Of a DNA stretch of 64,000 nt, positions 15,931 to 24,307 are shown piece after piece. A program made the position numbers and the translations under genes. The stretch is from CAJWPI01 sp964635015 (GTDB lineage: Bacteria; Pseudomonadota; Gammaproteobacteria; Magnimaribacterales; Magnimaribacteraceae). The stretch's first letter is position 1. Each line of letters opens with the position of its first letter. A model generated the notes under the pieces. That model was not told where the DNA came from. It searched no databases and saw only the letters and a program-made list of their open reading frames with translations. The stretch spans positions 1-64,000 of the forward strand of contig CAZWMS010000002.1 in the NCBI GenBank assembly GCA_964635015.1, read 5' to 3'.

Positions 15931-17124
15931 ATGCCTAATGCAGTAATAATTGATAGTGTAAGAACTGGTTTAGCCAAATCTTTTAGGGGGGGTTTTAACA
16001 TAACTCGTGCAGATGACATGACTGCTCACATTGTTGATGCCATGATGGAAAGAAATCCACAGGTAGATAGCTCTTTAGTTGAAGATATATATTTAGGTTG
16101 TGGTAACCCAGAAGGGCCCCAAGGACACAATATTGCTAGAAACGTAGCAGTACTGTCTAAACTGCCAATAGAGACTGGAGGTGTTACAGTAAATAGATAT
16201 TGTTCTTCAGGTTTACAAACAGTTGCTATGGCAGCTACTCAAGTTCAAAGTGGTTTTGCTGATTGTTTAATTGCAGGCGGAGTTGAATCAATAAGTACTG
16301 TTCAAGGAAATACAAACACCCACATGTTTGTAAACGAAAAAATAGCTGAAACAGTTCCGGGTATTTATCATGCTATGGGGACAACAGCTGAAAAAGTAGC
16401 TAAAACTTACAAAGTTACTAGAGAGTCTCAAGATGAATACTCGCTTTCTAGTCAACAAAAAACCTCACAAGCACAAGAACAGGGTTTGTTTGATGATGAA
16501 ATCATACCAATGAAAACCAGGATGTTACTTAAGAACAAAGAAACTGGGGCTGAAAAGGAAGTCGATGAAGTGGTAGATAGGGATACTTGCAATAGACCTG
16601 AGACAACTTTAGAGGGTTTAGCAAGTCTTAACCCTGTCTTTGATCCAGAGAATGGTAGTGTTACTGCTGGAAATTCTTCTCAACTATCTGATGGAGCCTC
16701 AGTTACTCTTGTTATGAATGAAGATAAGGCAAAAGAACTAGGACTTAAGCCTTTATCTTTTTTTAAAGGATTCACTGTGGTGGGGTGTCAACCAGATGAA
16801 ATGGGTATAGGCCCAGTATTTTCTATTCCTAAACTTTTAAAGTCTGCTGGGTTAAAGATAGAGGATATAGATTTATGGGAACTTAATGAAGCTTTTGCAT
16901 CTCAAGTTGTATATATAAGGGATAAACTAAACCTTCCTTCAGAGAAACTAAACGTTAATGGAGGGTCTATTTCTATTGGTCATCCTTTTGGTATGACTGG
17001 ATCTAGGCAAGTGGGTCATTTATCTAGAGAATTAAGGCGCAGAGGCGGTAAGTACGGAGTAGTTACCATGTGTGTTGGTGGAGGAATGGGTGCTGCAGGT
17101 TTATTTGAAGCAATTCCAGAGTGA
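15931..17124 (+). CDS. Thiolase (acetyl-CoA acetyltransferase/acyltransferase)
   Basis: Thiolase-superfamily enzyme that makes or cleaves 3-ketoacyl-CoA. The 397 residues contain the nucleophile in VNRYCSSGLQTVAMA (Cys91), the NEAFASQ loop, the active-site His351 in GHPFGMTGSRQ and the general base Cys381 in MCVGGGMG. A biosynthetic (PhaA-like) and a beta-oxidation (FadA/FadI-like) enzyme cannot be separated by these motifs, and no fad partner gene is adjacent, so no symbol is given. The ATG has a good AAGGGAG ribosome site at 15918-15924. A weak promoter candidate, TTGCTT at 15858 and TAACAT at 15881 with 17 bases between, precedes it. thiL follows after seven bases. Confidence 0.95.
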   Translation: MPNAVIIDSVRTGLAKSFRGGFNITRADDMTAHIVDAMMERNPQVDSSLVEDIYLGCGNPEGPQGHNIARNVAVLSKLPIETGGVTVNRYCSSGLQTVAMAATQVQSGFADCLIAGGVESISTVQGNTNTHMFVNEKIAETVPGIYHAMGTTAEKVAKTYKVTRESQDEYSLSSQQKTSQAQEQGLFDDEIIPMKTRMLLKNKETGAEKEVDEVVDRDTCNRPETTLEGLASLNPVFDPENGSVTAGNSSQLSDGASVTLVMNEDKAKELGLKPLSFFKGFTVVGCQPDEMGIGPVFSIPKLLKSAGLKIEDIDLWELNEAFASQVVYIRDKLNLPSEKLNVNGGSISIGHPFGMTGSRQVGHLSRELRRRGGKYGVVTMCVGGGMGAAGLFEAIPE

Positions 17125-17131
17125 ATAAATC

Positions 17132-18085
17132 TTGCTTAAAAGCCAAGACAAAGAGAATGAATTTACAGTAATTAGAGACTATTTCTCAGGTATAGGTTTA
17201 GATTACTTAACAGACCAAGGCATAAAGCTTTCTGTAGGAGATGATGCTTCTGTAATAAAAGTACCTCCAACCAAAGAACAAGTTGTATCTGTAGACACTT
17301 CTATAGAGGGAGTGCACTTCCCAAAATCTATGAAGGCAGAAGATATTGCCTATAGGTCTGTTGCAGTAGCTTTAAGTGATTTGGCTGCTTGCGGAGCTTC
17401 ACCTGCCTGGTTTACTTTAGCAATTTCTTTGAAGGAAATTAATCACAAATGGCTGAGTAATTTTAAAAAAGGATTACAAGATATTTCAAAGGAATTTGCC
17501 TTCCCTCTTATAGGAGGCGATACAACCAAGGGGAATTTATGTATTACAGTGCAAGTTGCCGGATATGTTGATATTGGGAAAACAATTACCAGGTCAGGGG
17601 CAAAGATAGGTGATTTAATCTATGTTACTGGTACTGTAGGAGACGCATCGTTAGGTTTAAGGGCCTTTAATGAGGGTTCTTCAAAATTTTCAGAGTATGT
17701 TAAGAAGTTTTCAAGACCAAAGGCAAGGATAGGAGTTGGAGAAAAACTCCTTAAAGTAGCTAGTTCCTCTATAGATATTTCAGATGGTTTAATTCAGGAC
17801 TTGAATCAAATTTGCTTGGTTAATGGAGTGGGTGCAAATGTGTTTCTAAAAAAGATTCCATCAAATGTTTCCAACTCCGAATTAGCTAATTTAATTAATT
17901 CTGGAGATGATTATGAAATCTGTTTTACTGCACAAGAATCCTTTCAAGATAGTATAGATCTAATATCTAGGGATTTGGGTGTTTCAATAAAATGTATAGG
18001 GGAGATTATTGAAGGAAAGGGCGTCAAAGTGATTTCTGAAAGCCTTAATCCTATCCAAGTAAAATCAGGGTATAAGCATTTTTAA
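17132..18085 (+). CDS. thiL: Thiamine-monophosphate kinase
   Basis: Phosphorylates thiamine monophosphate to the active cofactor thiamine diphosphate, which the nearby Dxs needs. Motifs of the AIR-synthase-like fold are SVGDDASVI, VSVDTSIEGVHF, RSVAVALSDLAACGA, LIGGDTTKG, TVGDASLGL and SSIDISDGLIQDL, ending with GDDYEICF. At 317 residues the length is normal. The start appears to be TTG at 17132, seven bases after the thiolase stop; no ATG or GTG in frame lies between the upstream stop and the conserved region, and no Shine-Dalgarno sequence is visible, so coupling to the thiolase is likely. pgpA follows after five bases. Confidence 0.95.
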   Translation: MLKSQDKENEFTVIRDYFSGIGLDYLTDQGIKLSVGDDASVIKVPPTKEQVVSVDTSIEGVHFPKSMKAEDIAYRSVAVALSDLAACGASPAWFTLAISLKEINHKWLSNFKKGLQDISKEFAFPLIGGDTTKGNLCITVQVAGYVDIGKTITRSGAKIGDLIYVTGTVGDASLGLRAFNEGSSKFSEYVKKFSRPKARIGVGEKLLKVASSSIDISDGLIQDLNQICLVNGVGANVFLKKIPSNVSNSELANLINSGDDYEICFTAQESFQDSIDLISRDLGVSIKCIGEIIEGKGVKVISESLNPIQVKSGYKHF

Positions 18086-18090
18086 ATTAA

Positions 18091-18579
18091 ATGAAGAAGA
18101 ATTTAGATTTTAGAAACCCTCTTACCTTCATTTCAACAGGATTTGGATTAGGTTTGTTTCCTGTAGTCCCTGGAACAGTTAGTAGTTTTTTTGCTGCTAT
18201 TTTTTATTTATTTTTCTTTGACCCCTTTATTTCTAACTTTTATTACCTCTTGCTTTTTATTTGTTTTATTTTACTTAGTCTAGTTTTAGGAATCCTAATT
18301 TACCCTTTAACAACAAATTCGGATAAAGATCCCCCTTACTTTGTTTGGGATGAGTTTATAGGAATGTGGATTGCCTGTTTGCCAGTTAGCTTTACTTCAA
18401 ACAGTTTCATATTTCTAATTTACTCTTTTGTTCTATTTAGATTATTTGATATATGGAAGCCATGGATTATTCAATATTTTAATAAAATGGAAAATGGCAT
18501 AGGTGTAATGATGGATGATGTATTTGCGGGATTATTCTCTTGTTTCTTTGTATCACTAACTATTTATATTCTCTCCTGA
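18091..18579 (+). CDS. pgpA: Phosphatidylglycerophosphatase A
   Basis: Inner-membrane phosphatase that turns phosphatidylglycerol phosphate into phosphatidylglycerol. The 162 residues show the family pattern GFGLGLFPVVPGTVSSFFA near the start, several hydrophobic helices, VWDEFIGMWIA and FRLFDIWKPW, then MMDDVFAG. thiL-pgpA is the conserved pair. Its substrate is made by PgsA, encoded at 55027-55575. It ends 48 bases before ribA. Confidence 0.95.
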   Translation: MKKNLDFRNPLTFISTGFGLGLFPVVPGTVSSFFAAIFYLFFFDPFISNFYYLLLFICFILLSLVLGILIYPLTTNSDKDPPYFVWDEFIGMWIACLPVSFTSNSFIFLIYSFVLFRLFDIWKPWIIQYFNKMENGIGVMMDDVFAGLFSCFFVSLTIYILS

Positions 18580-18615
18580 GATTGATAAGAAAATATACTG
18601 TAAAATACTGGTATT

Positions 18616-18620
18616 AAGGA
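18616..18620 (+). promoter_or_regulatory. Shine-Dalgarno site that sets the ribA TTG start
   Basis: AAGGA ends seven bases before TTG 18628. The nearby ATG at 18623 runs into a stop after two codons, so this spacing supports TTG as the ribA start codon. Confidence 0.6.
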
Positions 18621-18627
18621 AAATGTA

Positions 18628-19221
18628 TTGACTATAAAATTTATAGCCAAAGCTAAATTGCCCACTAATTGGGCTGACTTCAAGGTCTTAGCTTTTAAGG
18701 ACATGTCAACAGAAGAAGAACATCTAGTTCTCTCATTAGGCGAAGACCATAAATCTCCATTGTTAAGAATCCATTCTCAATGTTTAACTGGGGATGCTCT
18801 TTTTAGCTTGAGATGTGATTGTGGACCGCAATTAGAATTAGCTTTAAAGATGATAAGCCAAGAGGGAGGTGGTTTTTTAATTTACATGGCCCAAGAAGGA
18901 AGGGGCATAGGGTTGGGGAATAAAATAAAAGCTTATGAGCTTCAGGATAAGGAGGGAATCAATACAGTTGAAGCAAATGAAAGATTGGGTTTTGAAGCTG
19001 ATCAAAGGGATTATTCTATATGTGGGAAAATATTATCCACCTTAAAAGTTTCTTCAGTAAGATTAATGACTAACAATCCATCAAAAGTTGAAGGACTAGA
19101 ATCATCAGGAATTAAAGTAGAAAAAAGAATTCCTTTGACCATAACTCCATCAGAACACAACAAAGAATATCTGTTAGTTAAGGAAGCTTCAATGGGCCAT
19201 CTTTTTAAAAATAATACCTAA
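18628..19221 (+). CDS. ribA: GTP cyclohydrolase II
   Basis: Opens and deformylates GTP to the pyrimidine that starts riboflavin synthesis. Zinc ligands are Cys52, Cys63 and Cys65 within HSQCLTGDALFSLRCDCGPQ; GTP contacts and catalytic residues lie in QEGRGIGLGNKIKAYELQD, and VEANERLGF and RLMTNNPSKV follow. At 197 residues it is the usual stand-alone form. It supplies the activity that the degenerate RibBA C-domain lacks. The start is a TTG with AAGGA seven bases upstream. Its stop overlaps the convergent dxs stop by four bases. Confidence 0.97.
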   Translation: MTIKFIAKAKLPTNWADFKVLAFKDMSTEEEHLVLSLGEDHKSPLLRIHSQCLTGDALFSLRCDCGPQLELALKMISQEGGGFLIYMAQEGRGIGLGNKIKAYELQDKEGINTVEANERLGFEADQRDYSICGKILSTLKVSSVRLMTNNPSKVEGLESSGIKVEKRIPLTITPSEHNKEYLLVKEASMGHLFKNNT

Positions 19222-21116
19222 ATATCCTCTATCCTTTTTTTGATAGATTTTAAGATCTCGTCTTTACTCAAACCAGAATAGTGTAACTGTCTATCTTGTT
19301 CTGCGTGGTTAATAAACTCATCTGGGAGTCCAAGATTAAGAATGGGCATCGGTTTGTTTGCATAAGCTAAGAATTCATTTACTGACGAGCCTGCCCCTCC
19401 CTGAATAGAGTTAATTTCAATAGTAACTAACAGTTTACTTTTGGGACAAATATCTAAGATTCTTTCCTTATCCAGAGGTTTTACAAAGTTCATGTCTACT
19501 AGTCTAGCATCTAATTCCTCAGCAACCTGTTCAGCTATGTTTAAAGCTGAACCAAAAGAAAGGATAGAAATATCTGAATCGTTGGAGGGTCTAATTAAGG
19601 TACTCTTTCCAATTTCTATAATTGAATTATCCTCTTTAAACGTTTTTCCAGTTCCCACTCCTCTTGGATATCTTATTGCAGCAGGACCATTATATTGAAA
19701 TCCAGTATTAAGCATTCTCCAAGTAAGCTCTTCATTTGAGGGAGCCATAATTACCATATTAGGTATGCATCTAAGAAAAGAGAGGTCAAAAGCACCTTGG
19801 TGAGTTGAACCATCTGCTCCTACTAAGCCCGCTCTATCAATAGCAAATAAAACATCCAGGTCCTGAATGGCTACATCATGTATTAGCTGGTCATAAGCTC
19901 TTTGAAGAAAAGTGCTATAAATAGCAACTACTGGTTTCAAGCCCTCACATGCCATACCTGCAGCGAAAGTTACACTATGTTGTTCTGCTATAGCTACATC
20001 GAAATATCTTTTTGGAAATTTTCTAGAGAATTCAACCATCCCAGAACCCTCTCTCATTGCTGGTGTTATAGCAACTAAACGTTGATCGTATTCAGCTTTA
20101 TAACAAAGCCATCTTCCAAAAACTTCCGAAAAAGTAATGCCCTTATTTTTTTCCTTAAGATTTTTTTCACGTTTTTGAATCGGTTTAATCTTATTAATAG
20201 CATGGAAACCTATAGGATCTATTTCAGATGGTTCAAAACCTTTCCCTTTTTTTGTAATAACATGAAGAATTTTAGGACCATTTATTCTAGTTAAGTTTTT
20301 GAGTATTTTTGTTAGCTCTATTGTGTCATGTCCATTTATAGGACCTATATATTCAAGTCCTAATTCTTCGAATAAGGTTCCGGGGGCTATCATACCCTTG
20401 TAATGTATTTCAGCTCTTCTAGCAAATCTTTTAGCTGCAGGAATAAAACGTAGCATAGTTTTCCCTCCTTCTCTTATTTGGTTATAGAATCTACTTGCCC
20501 ATATTTTTGCAAGATAATTTTTCAACCCACCTACGTTTTCAGAAATTGACATTTGATTGTCATTTAATACAACTAAAAGATTTTCATCCATTGAGCCCGC
20601 ATGTGCTAGGGCTTCATATGCCATGCCAGCAGTCATTGCACCATCTCCGATTATTGCTGTAACATTTCTCTGTTCTCCTTTAGATCTAGCAGCTGTTATC
20701 ATTCCTAGTGCAGAACTTATTGAGGTACTAGAGTGGCCAGTACCGAAAGCATCATATTGACTTTCAGATCTTGATGGAAAAGGAGAAAGACCATTTTCCT
20801 CTCTAATGGATTCCATGTCCTTTTTTCTTGAGGTAAGAATTTTATGAGGGTAAGTTTGATGTCCGACATCCCATACTAACCTATCCTCGGGAGTATCAAA
20901 TACATAATGCAGAGCAATAGTTAACTCAACCACACCCAACCCAGCACCAAAATGCCCACCAGACTGTCCCACTGTATAAAGTAAATATTCTCTAAGTTCA
21001 TCAGCCAGCTTAGGAAGCTGATTTAAGTCTAGCATTTTAAGATCTTCTGGATCACTAACTGTATCAAGAAGTTCACAAGATGGTTTTTCTTTAGGGATTT
21101 TATTAAAAATTTTCAT
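19218..21116 (-). CDS. dxs: 1-deoxy-D-xylulose-5-phosphate synthase
   Basis: Thiamine-diphosphate enzyme that condenses pyruvate and glyceraldehyde 3-phosphate, the entry of the MEP isoprenoid pathway. The 632 residues show GGHFGAGLGVVELT, the ThDP motif GDGAMTAGMAYEALAHAG, RKFPKRYFDVAIAEQHSVTFAAGMA (with the conserved Glu and His), and DRAGLVGADGSTHQGAFD. Length is normal. It is the last gene of a minus-strand run that begins upstream with the PQQ dehydrogenase gene, with ispA four bases upstream. Confidence 0.98.
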   Translation of the reverse strand: MKIFNKIPKEKPSCELLDTVSDPEDLKMLDLNQLPKLADELREYLLYTVGQSGGHFGAGLGVVELTIALHYVFDTPEDRLVWDVGHQTYPHKILTSRKKDMESIREENGLSPFPSRSESQYDAFGTGHSSTSISSALGMITAARSKGEQRNVTAIIGDGAMTAGMAYEALAHAGSMDENLLVVLNDNQMSISENVGGLKNYLAKIWASRFYNQIREGGKTMLRFIPAAKRFARRAEIHYKGMIAPGTLFEELGLEYIGPINGHDTIELTKILKNLTRINGPKILHVITKKGKGFEPSEIDPIGFHAINKIKPIQKREKNLKEKNKGITFSEVFGRWLCYKAEYDQRLVAITPAMREGSGMVEFSRKFPKRYFDVAIAEQHSVTFAAGMACEGLKPVVAIYSTFLQRAYDQLIHDVAIQDLDVLFAIDRAGLVGADGSTHQGAFDLSFLRCIPNMVIMAPSNEELTWRMLNTGFQYNGPAAIRYPRGVGTGKTFKEDNSIIEIGKSTLIRPSNDSDISILSFGSALNIAEQVAEELDARLVDMNFVKPLDKERILDICPKSKLLVTIEINSIQGGAGSSVNEFLAYANKPMPILNLGLPDEFINHAEQDRQLHYSGLSKDEILKSIKKRIEDI

Positions 21117-21120
21117 CTAC

Positions 21121-21996
21121 CTAATGATTTCTTTCAATTATGAAAGTGGCTAGGTCTCTTAATCTTTCAGCTTTATTAGAGAAAATCTCTAAATTTTTTT
21201 TTGCCTCAACTATTAATTCTTTGGCTTTTCTTTTAGATTCATCTAATCCCACTATTTCTGGATAAGTACTCTTGTTTTTATTTACATCTGATCCCTGCTT
21301 TTTCCCACTTATACTAGTTGGAGATTCTATATCAATAATATCGTCTCGTATTTGGAAAGCTAGACCAATTTTTTCCCCATATTTCGAAAGACTTCTTATT
21401 TTTTCTTTTTCTAACCCAGCTATAATTCCTCCTATTTCCAGTGAAGCTTTTATTAACTGGCCTGTTTTTTGTTTGTGTATTTGGTCTAATTGAGAAATAG
21501 AAATTTTTTCTTTAAGCATTATATCTTTCATTTGACCTTCAACCATTCCATTTAATCCACATGCGTATGTTAGCTTCTCCAGGATATTAATCTTGAGGCT
21601 TAGTCCAATGCTTTTTGAATTGGTGATAACAGAATAAGCTAAAGGCTGAAGGGCATCTCCTGCAAGAATAGCAGTTGCTTCATCAAAAGCAATGTGACAA
21701 GTAGCTTTTCCCCTTCGAAGGTCATCGTCATCCATTGAAGGCAAGTCATCATGAATTAAGGAATAGCAGTGTATGAGTTCTACTGCACAAGCAGTCTCAT
21801 CTATTTCTTTGCTACCAGCCTCCCCTAATTCTGATGATAGATATACAAGCATAGGTCTTAGTCTTTTTCCTGCATTCAAAACTGAATACCTCATAGCATC
21901 AGTGAGTCTAGAATAATTTGACCTAGGTAATAATTTATCCAAAGCAATATCTACTCTATTCTTGTAAGACTTAATCAAGTCCTCAAACTTAGACAT
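21121..21996 (-). CDS. ispA: Polyprenyl diphosphate synthase (farnesyl diphosphate synthase)
   Basis: Elongates DMAPP with IPP, most likely to the C15 farnesyl diphosphate, feeding undecaprenol and ubiquinone. The 291 residues have the first Asp-rich motif DDLPSMDDDDLRRG (residues 83-96) and the second QIRDDIIDIE. The two-residue insertion in the first motif (DDxxxxD) is the bacterial FPP type. It overlaps xseB by eight bases and lies four bases before dxs. A C20 product cannot be excluded from sequence reading alone. Confidence 0.95.
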   Translation of the reverse strand: MSKFEDLIKSYKNRVDIALDKLLPRSNYSRLTDAMRYSVLNAGKRLRPMLVYLSSELGEAGSKEIDETACAVELIHCYSLIHDDLPSMDDDDLRRGKATCHIAFDEATAILAGDALQPLAYSVITNSKSIGLSLKINILEKLTYACGLNGMVEGQMKDIMLKEKISISQLDQIHKQKTGQLIKASLEIGGIIAGLEKEKIRSLSKYGEKIGLAFQIRDDIIDIESPTSISGKKQGSDVNKNKSTYPEIVGLDESKRKAKELIVEAKKNLEIFSNKAERLRDLATFIIERNH

Positions 21997-22222
21997 TCTT
22001 TTTTGATACGGTCGTTAAGTCTCCGCTTTCTTCGATTAATTTTTGTACTTTTAATTCTGCTTTGTTGAGATGCTCTTTGCAAAGGCGAGTTAATTTAATT
22101 CCCTTTTCAAAGGATTTAAGAGAATCCTCCAAACTTAGATCTCCCGATTCTAATAACTCAACCAGCTTTTCAAGTTCTTTTATAGACTTTTCAAAATTTA
22201 CATTAGTTTTTTTATCTGCCAT
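21989..22222 (-). CDS. xseB: Exodeoxyribonuclease VII small subunit
   Basis: Small helical subunit that binds the XseA catalytic subunit of the single-strand exonuclease. The 77 residues carry NFEKSIKELEKLVELLESGD followed by LSLEDSLKSFEKGI, the hallmark of the family. It overlaps ispA by eight bases, the conserved xseB-ispA-dxs order. The TonB receptor gene ends nine bases upstream of its start, which is unusual company. XseA is not in the window. Confidence 0.96.
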   Translation of the reverse strand: MADKKTNVNFEKSIKELEKLVELLESGDLSLEDSLKSFEKGIKLTRLCKEHLNKAELKVQKLIEESGDLTTVSKKNV

Positions 22223-22231
22223 CTTTTTATT

Positions 22232-24289
22232 TTAGAACAAATATTCAAGACCAATATACATTTCCCTCGATAGACCTGGAAAATATCTATCACCCCCGAA
22301 AGTATTATAATCTGCTCTTTCTGCATATTTTTTGTCTAGAATATTGTTCATTCTTAAATATAATCTAGTTTTCTCATCAAATAATATATCTAATCTTGCA
22401 TGAACTAAAGCATGTCCTTCATATTCATGTTCATTTCCAGCATCAGTAAAGTATGAACCCATTTTTTCTATTTCTATTTCTGATGAGAGGAAATCATTTA
22501 CATGGCTCAACCAAACTAAATTGCCCTTAAATCTAGGTGCAGTGTCAATGTAGTCTCCTTTTTCAATATCTTCTTTGAGAGAAGTTTGAGAAGAAAAATC
22601 ATATTTGTGATTTTCAAAAGATAGGCTAATCAAAAATAAATTTGATTCATTTATTTTTAGATTAGTAAGTATTTCAATACCTTTATGAATAGTTTTGCCA
22701 TTATCAACGATAAAATTATTGGCATCTCTAAAAATTGCATTCTTTTTTCCTCCAATGTAAATAGCTAAAAGACTCGAAAATCTTTTCGTATTTAAACTAA
22801 TGCCTCCTTCCAACATTATTAGCTCTTCTGAAGTTAAGTCACTAGAATTTTGTTCTTTTTGTAATCTATATACCTCACTAATTTGAGGGGGTCTAAATCC
22901 TGAACTTAATTGAAGAAAAAAATTATGACTTTCAACAAGAAGACTTTCCGCACCTAATCTGAAACTCATTTCTGTGTGTTTGTCATTTCTATCTTCAGGT
23001 CTGTTATAAAAGCAACCTCCAAAATTACAAGGTCTACCATCTTCTTTTGTGTTCCCACTTATCATTTTATTTTTATACTGATAAGCAAGGTGTTCTATTC
23101 TTGCATCTCCAAATACCTTAATAGATTTATTCACTAAATTTTCTTTAAATCCATAGAAGAGGGCTAGTGTCTTGGAATTAACCTGATAATTATAGTGAAG
23201 CCCTTGGGGTCTTACGGCATTGTTAAAAGGGGAACTAGTTGTTAAAACTTCTGGTTGATATTGCTTTAAATTTACATCTGCTATTTCTATTTGAGCTCCA
23301 AGGATGTTATCACGGTTTTCAAGTTTTACTTCTTTCTTTGTTATTAAACCCAAACTCCAATGATCATTATCTTCTAATGGAGTACCAGGAAGATAGTGTT
23401 GCAAAAAATTCATTTTTGTTTTTCTAAAATAAGGACTTAAAGAGTAGGAACTATCTTGCTCAAATTTAAACAGATTGAGATTAATTCTAAGAGAAGTAGC
23501 ATCGCGAAAGGCCTCTGGATTAGGGTTAGATTTTCTTAATATGTCATTCTTGAAGGCATCTTTACCATAAATATAGCCAGCAGTTTCTTGATTTAAGTTT
23601 GTTAAGTTTAAATTTCCAGATCCCTTCCAATCTTTAACTTGTATTGCTTTTTTGAATTTTATCTTTTGCTGATCAAATCCAGAATTTTCTCTAAATCCAT
23701 TTGAAGAAGATAAGTGAGAATTTATTAACCAGTCTTTGGTTTTACCATATGTGAGCTTTAAATTCTTATAATCGTTAGGTCCTAAATTTGAAGAAACGGT
23801 CTTTAAGCCATCAAGGCTTGGAGAGATAAGATTAATCAACCCATGCATCGCATTACCCCCATAATGTGAACTTGCTGGCCCCTTTATAATTTCCACTTCA
23901 TCAGATTGTTCTATATTTGCTTCAATTAACCCGTTTACATTACAAAACCCACTAGGTCTTATAGAAATGCCATCTTCTAAAATTAAAAAAGATCCACAAG
24001 CTCCTGGTCCAGTTAACACAGGAGAACGAATACTGGTCAGGTGTTCTTGACCCGATCCTCTACTTACCCACATCCCTGGAACTCTAAGGAATAATTGTTT
24101 GGGATGTTGAGGGTCTATTTTATTGATCTCTATAAAGGATAAAATAAATTCTGAATGATCTTCAGACCAACTAGTTAAACTTTGCATTTTTTTTGCTTTT
24201 ACCACTACCTCTTCTTTGTACTCTGCTGACAGGAGGTTGTTACATTGATTTATCAACAGAAAAAGGACAAACAAAAGATGTTTTATCAT
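22232..24289 (-). CDS. TonB-dependent outer-membrane receptor
   Basis: Outer-membrane beta-barrel importer powered by TonB. The 685 residues have a signal peptide (about 1-22), a short TonB-box-like region (EEVVVKAKK), a plug with RVPGMWVSRGSGQEHLTSIR and VEIIKGPASSHYGGNAMHG, many alternating beta strands, and a C-terminal YIGLEYLF ending in an aromatic residue as outer-membrane barrels do. The plug contains two cysteines about 17 residues apart (GACG and SGFCNVN), which may form a disulfide in the ligand-facing loop. It starts 18 bases after the PQQ dehydrogenase gene and ends nine bases before xseB. The ligand is unknown; the neighbour suggests PQQ or the dehydrogenase substrate (inference). 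Confidence 0.9.
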   Translation of the reverse strand: MIKHLLFVLFLLINQCNNLLSAEYKEEVVVKAKKMQSLTSWSEDHSEFILSFIEINKIDPQHPKQLFLRVPGMWVSRGSGQEHLTSIRSPVLTGPGACGSFLILEDGISIRPSGFCNVNGLIEANIEQSDEVEIIKGPASSHYGGNAMHGLINLISPSLDGLKTVSSNLGPNDYKNLKLTYGKTKDWLINSHLSSSNGFRENSGFDQQKIKFKKAIQVKDWKGSGNLNLTNLNQETAGYIYGKDAFKNDILRKSNPNPEAFRDATSLRINLNLFKFEQDSSYSLSPYFRKTKMNFLQHYLPGTPLEDNDHWSLGLITKKEVKLENRDNILGAQIEIADVNLKQYQPEVLTTSSPFNNAVRPQGLHYNYQVNSKTLALFYGFKENLVNKSIKVFGDARIEHLAYQYKNKMISGNTKEDGRPCNFGGCFYNRPEDRNDKHTEMSFRLGAESLLVESHNFFLQLSSGFRPPQISEVYRLQKEQNSSDLTSEELIMLEGGISLNTKRFSSLLAIYIGGKKNAIFRDANNFIVDNGKTIHKGIEILTNLKINESNLFLISLSFENHKYDFSSQTSLKEDIEKGDYIDTAPRFKGNLVWLSHVNDFLSSEIEIEKMGSYFTDAGNEHEYEGHALVHARLDILFDEKTRLYLRMNNILDKKYAERADYNTFGGDRYFPGLSREMYIGLEYLF

Positions 24290-24307
24290 ACTTTATTAAG
24301 TAATTAT

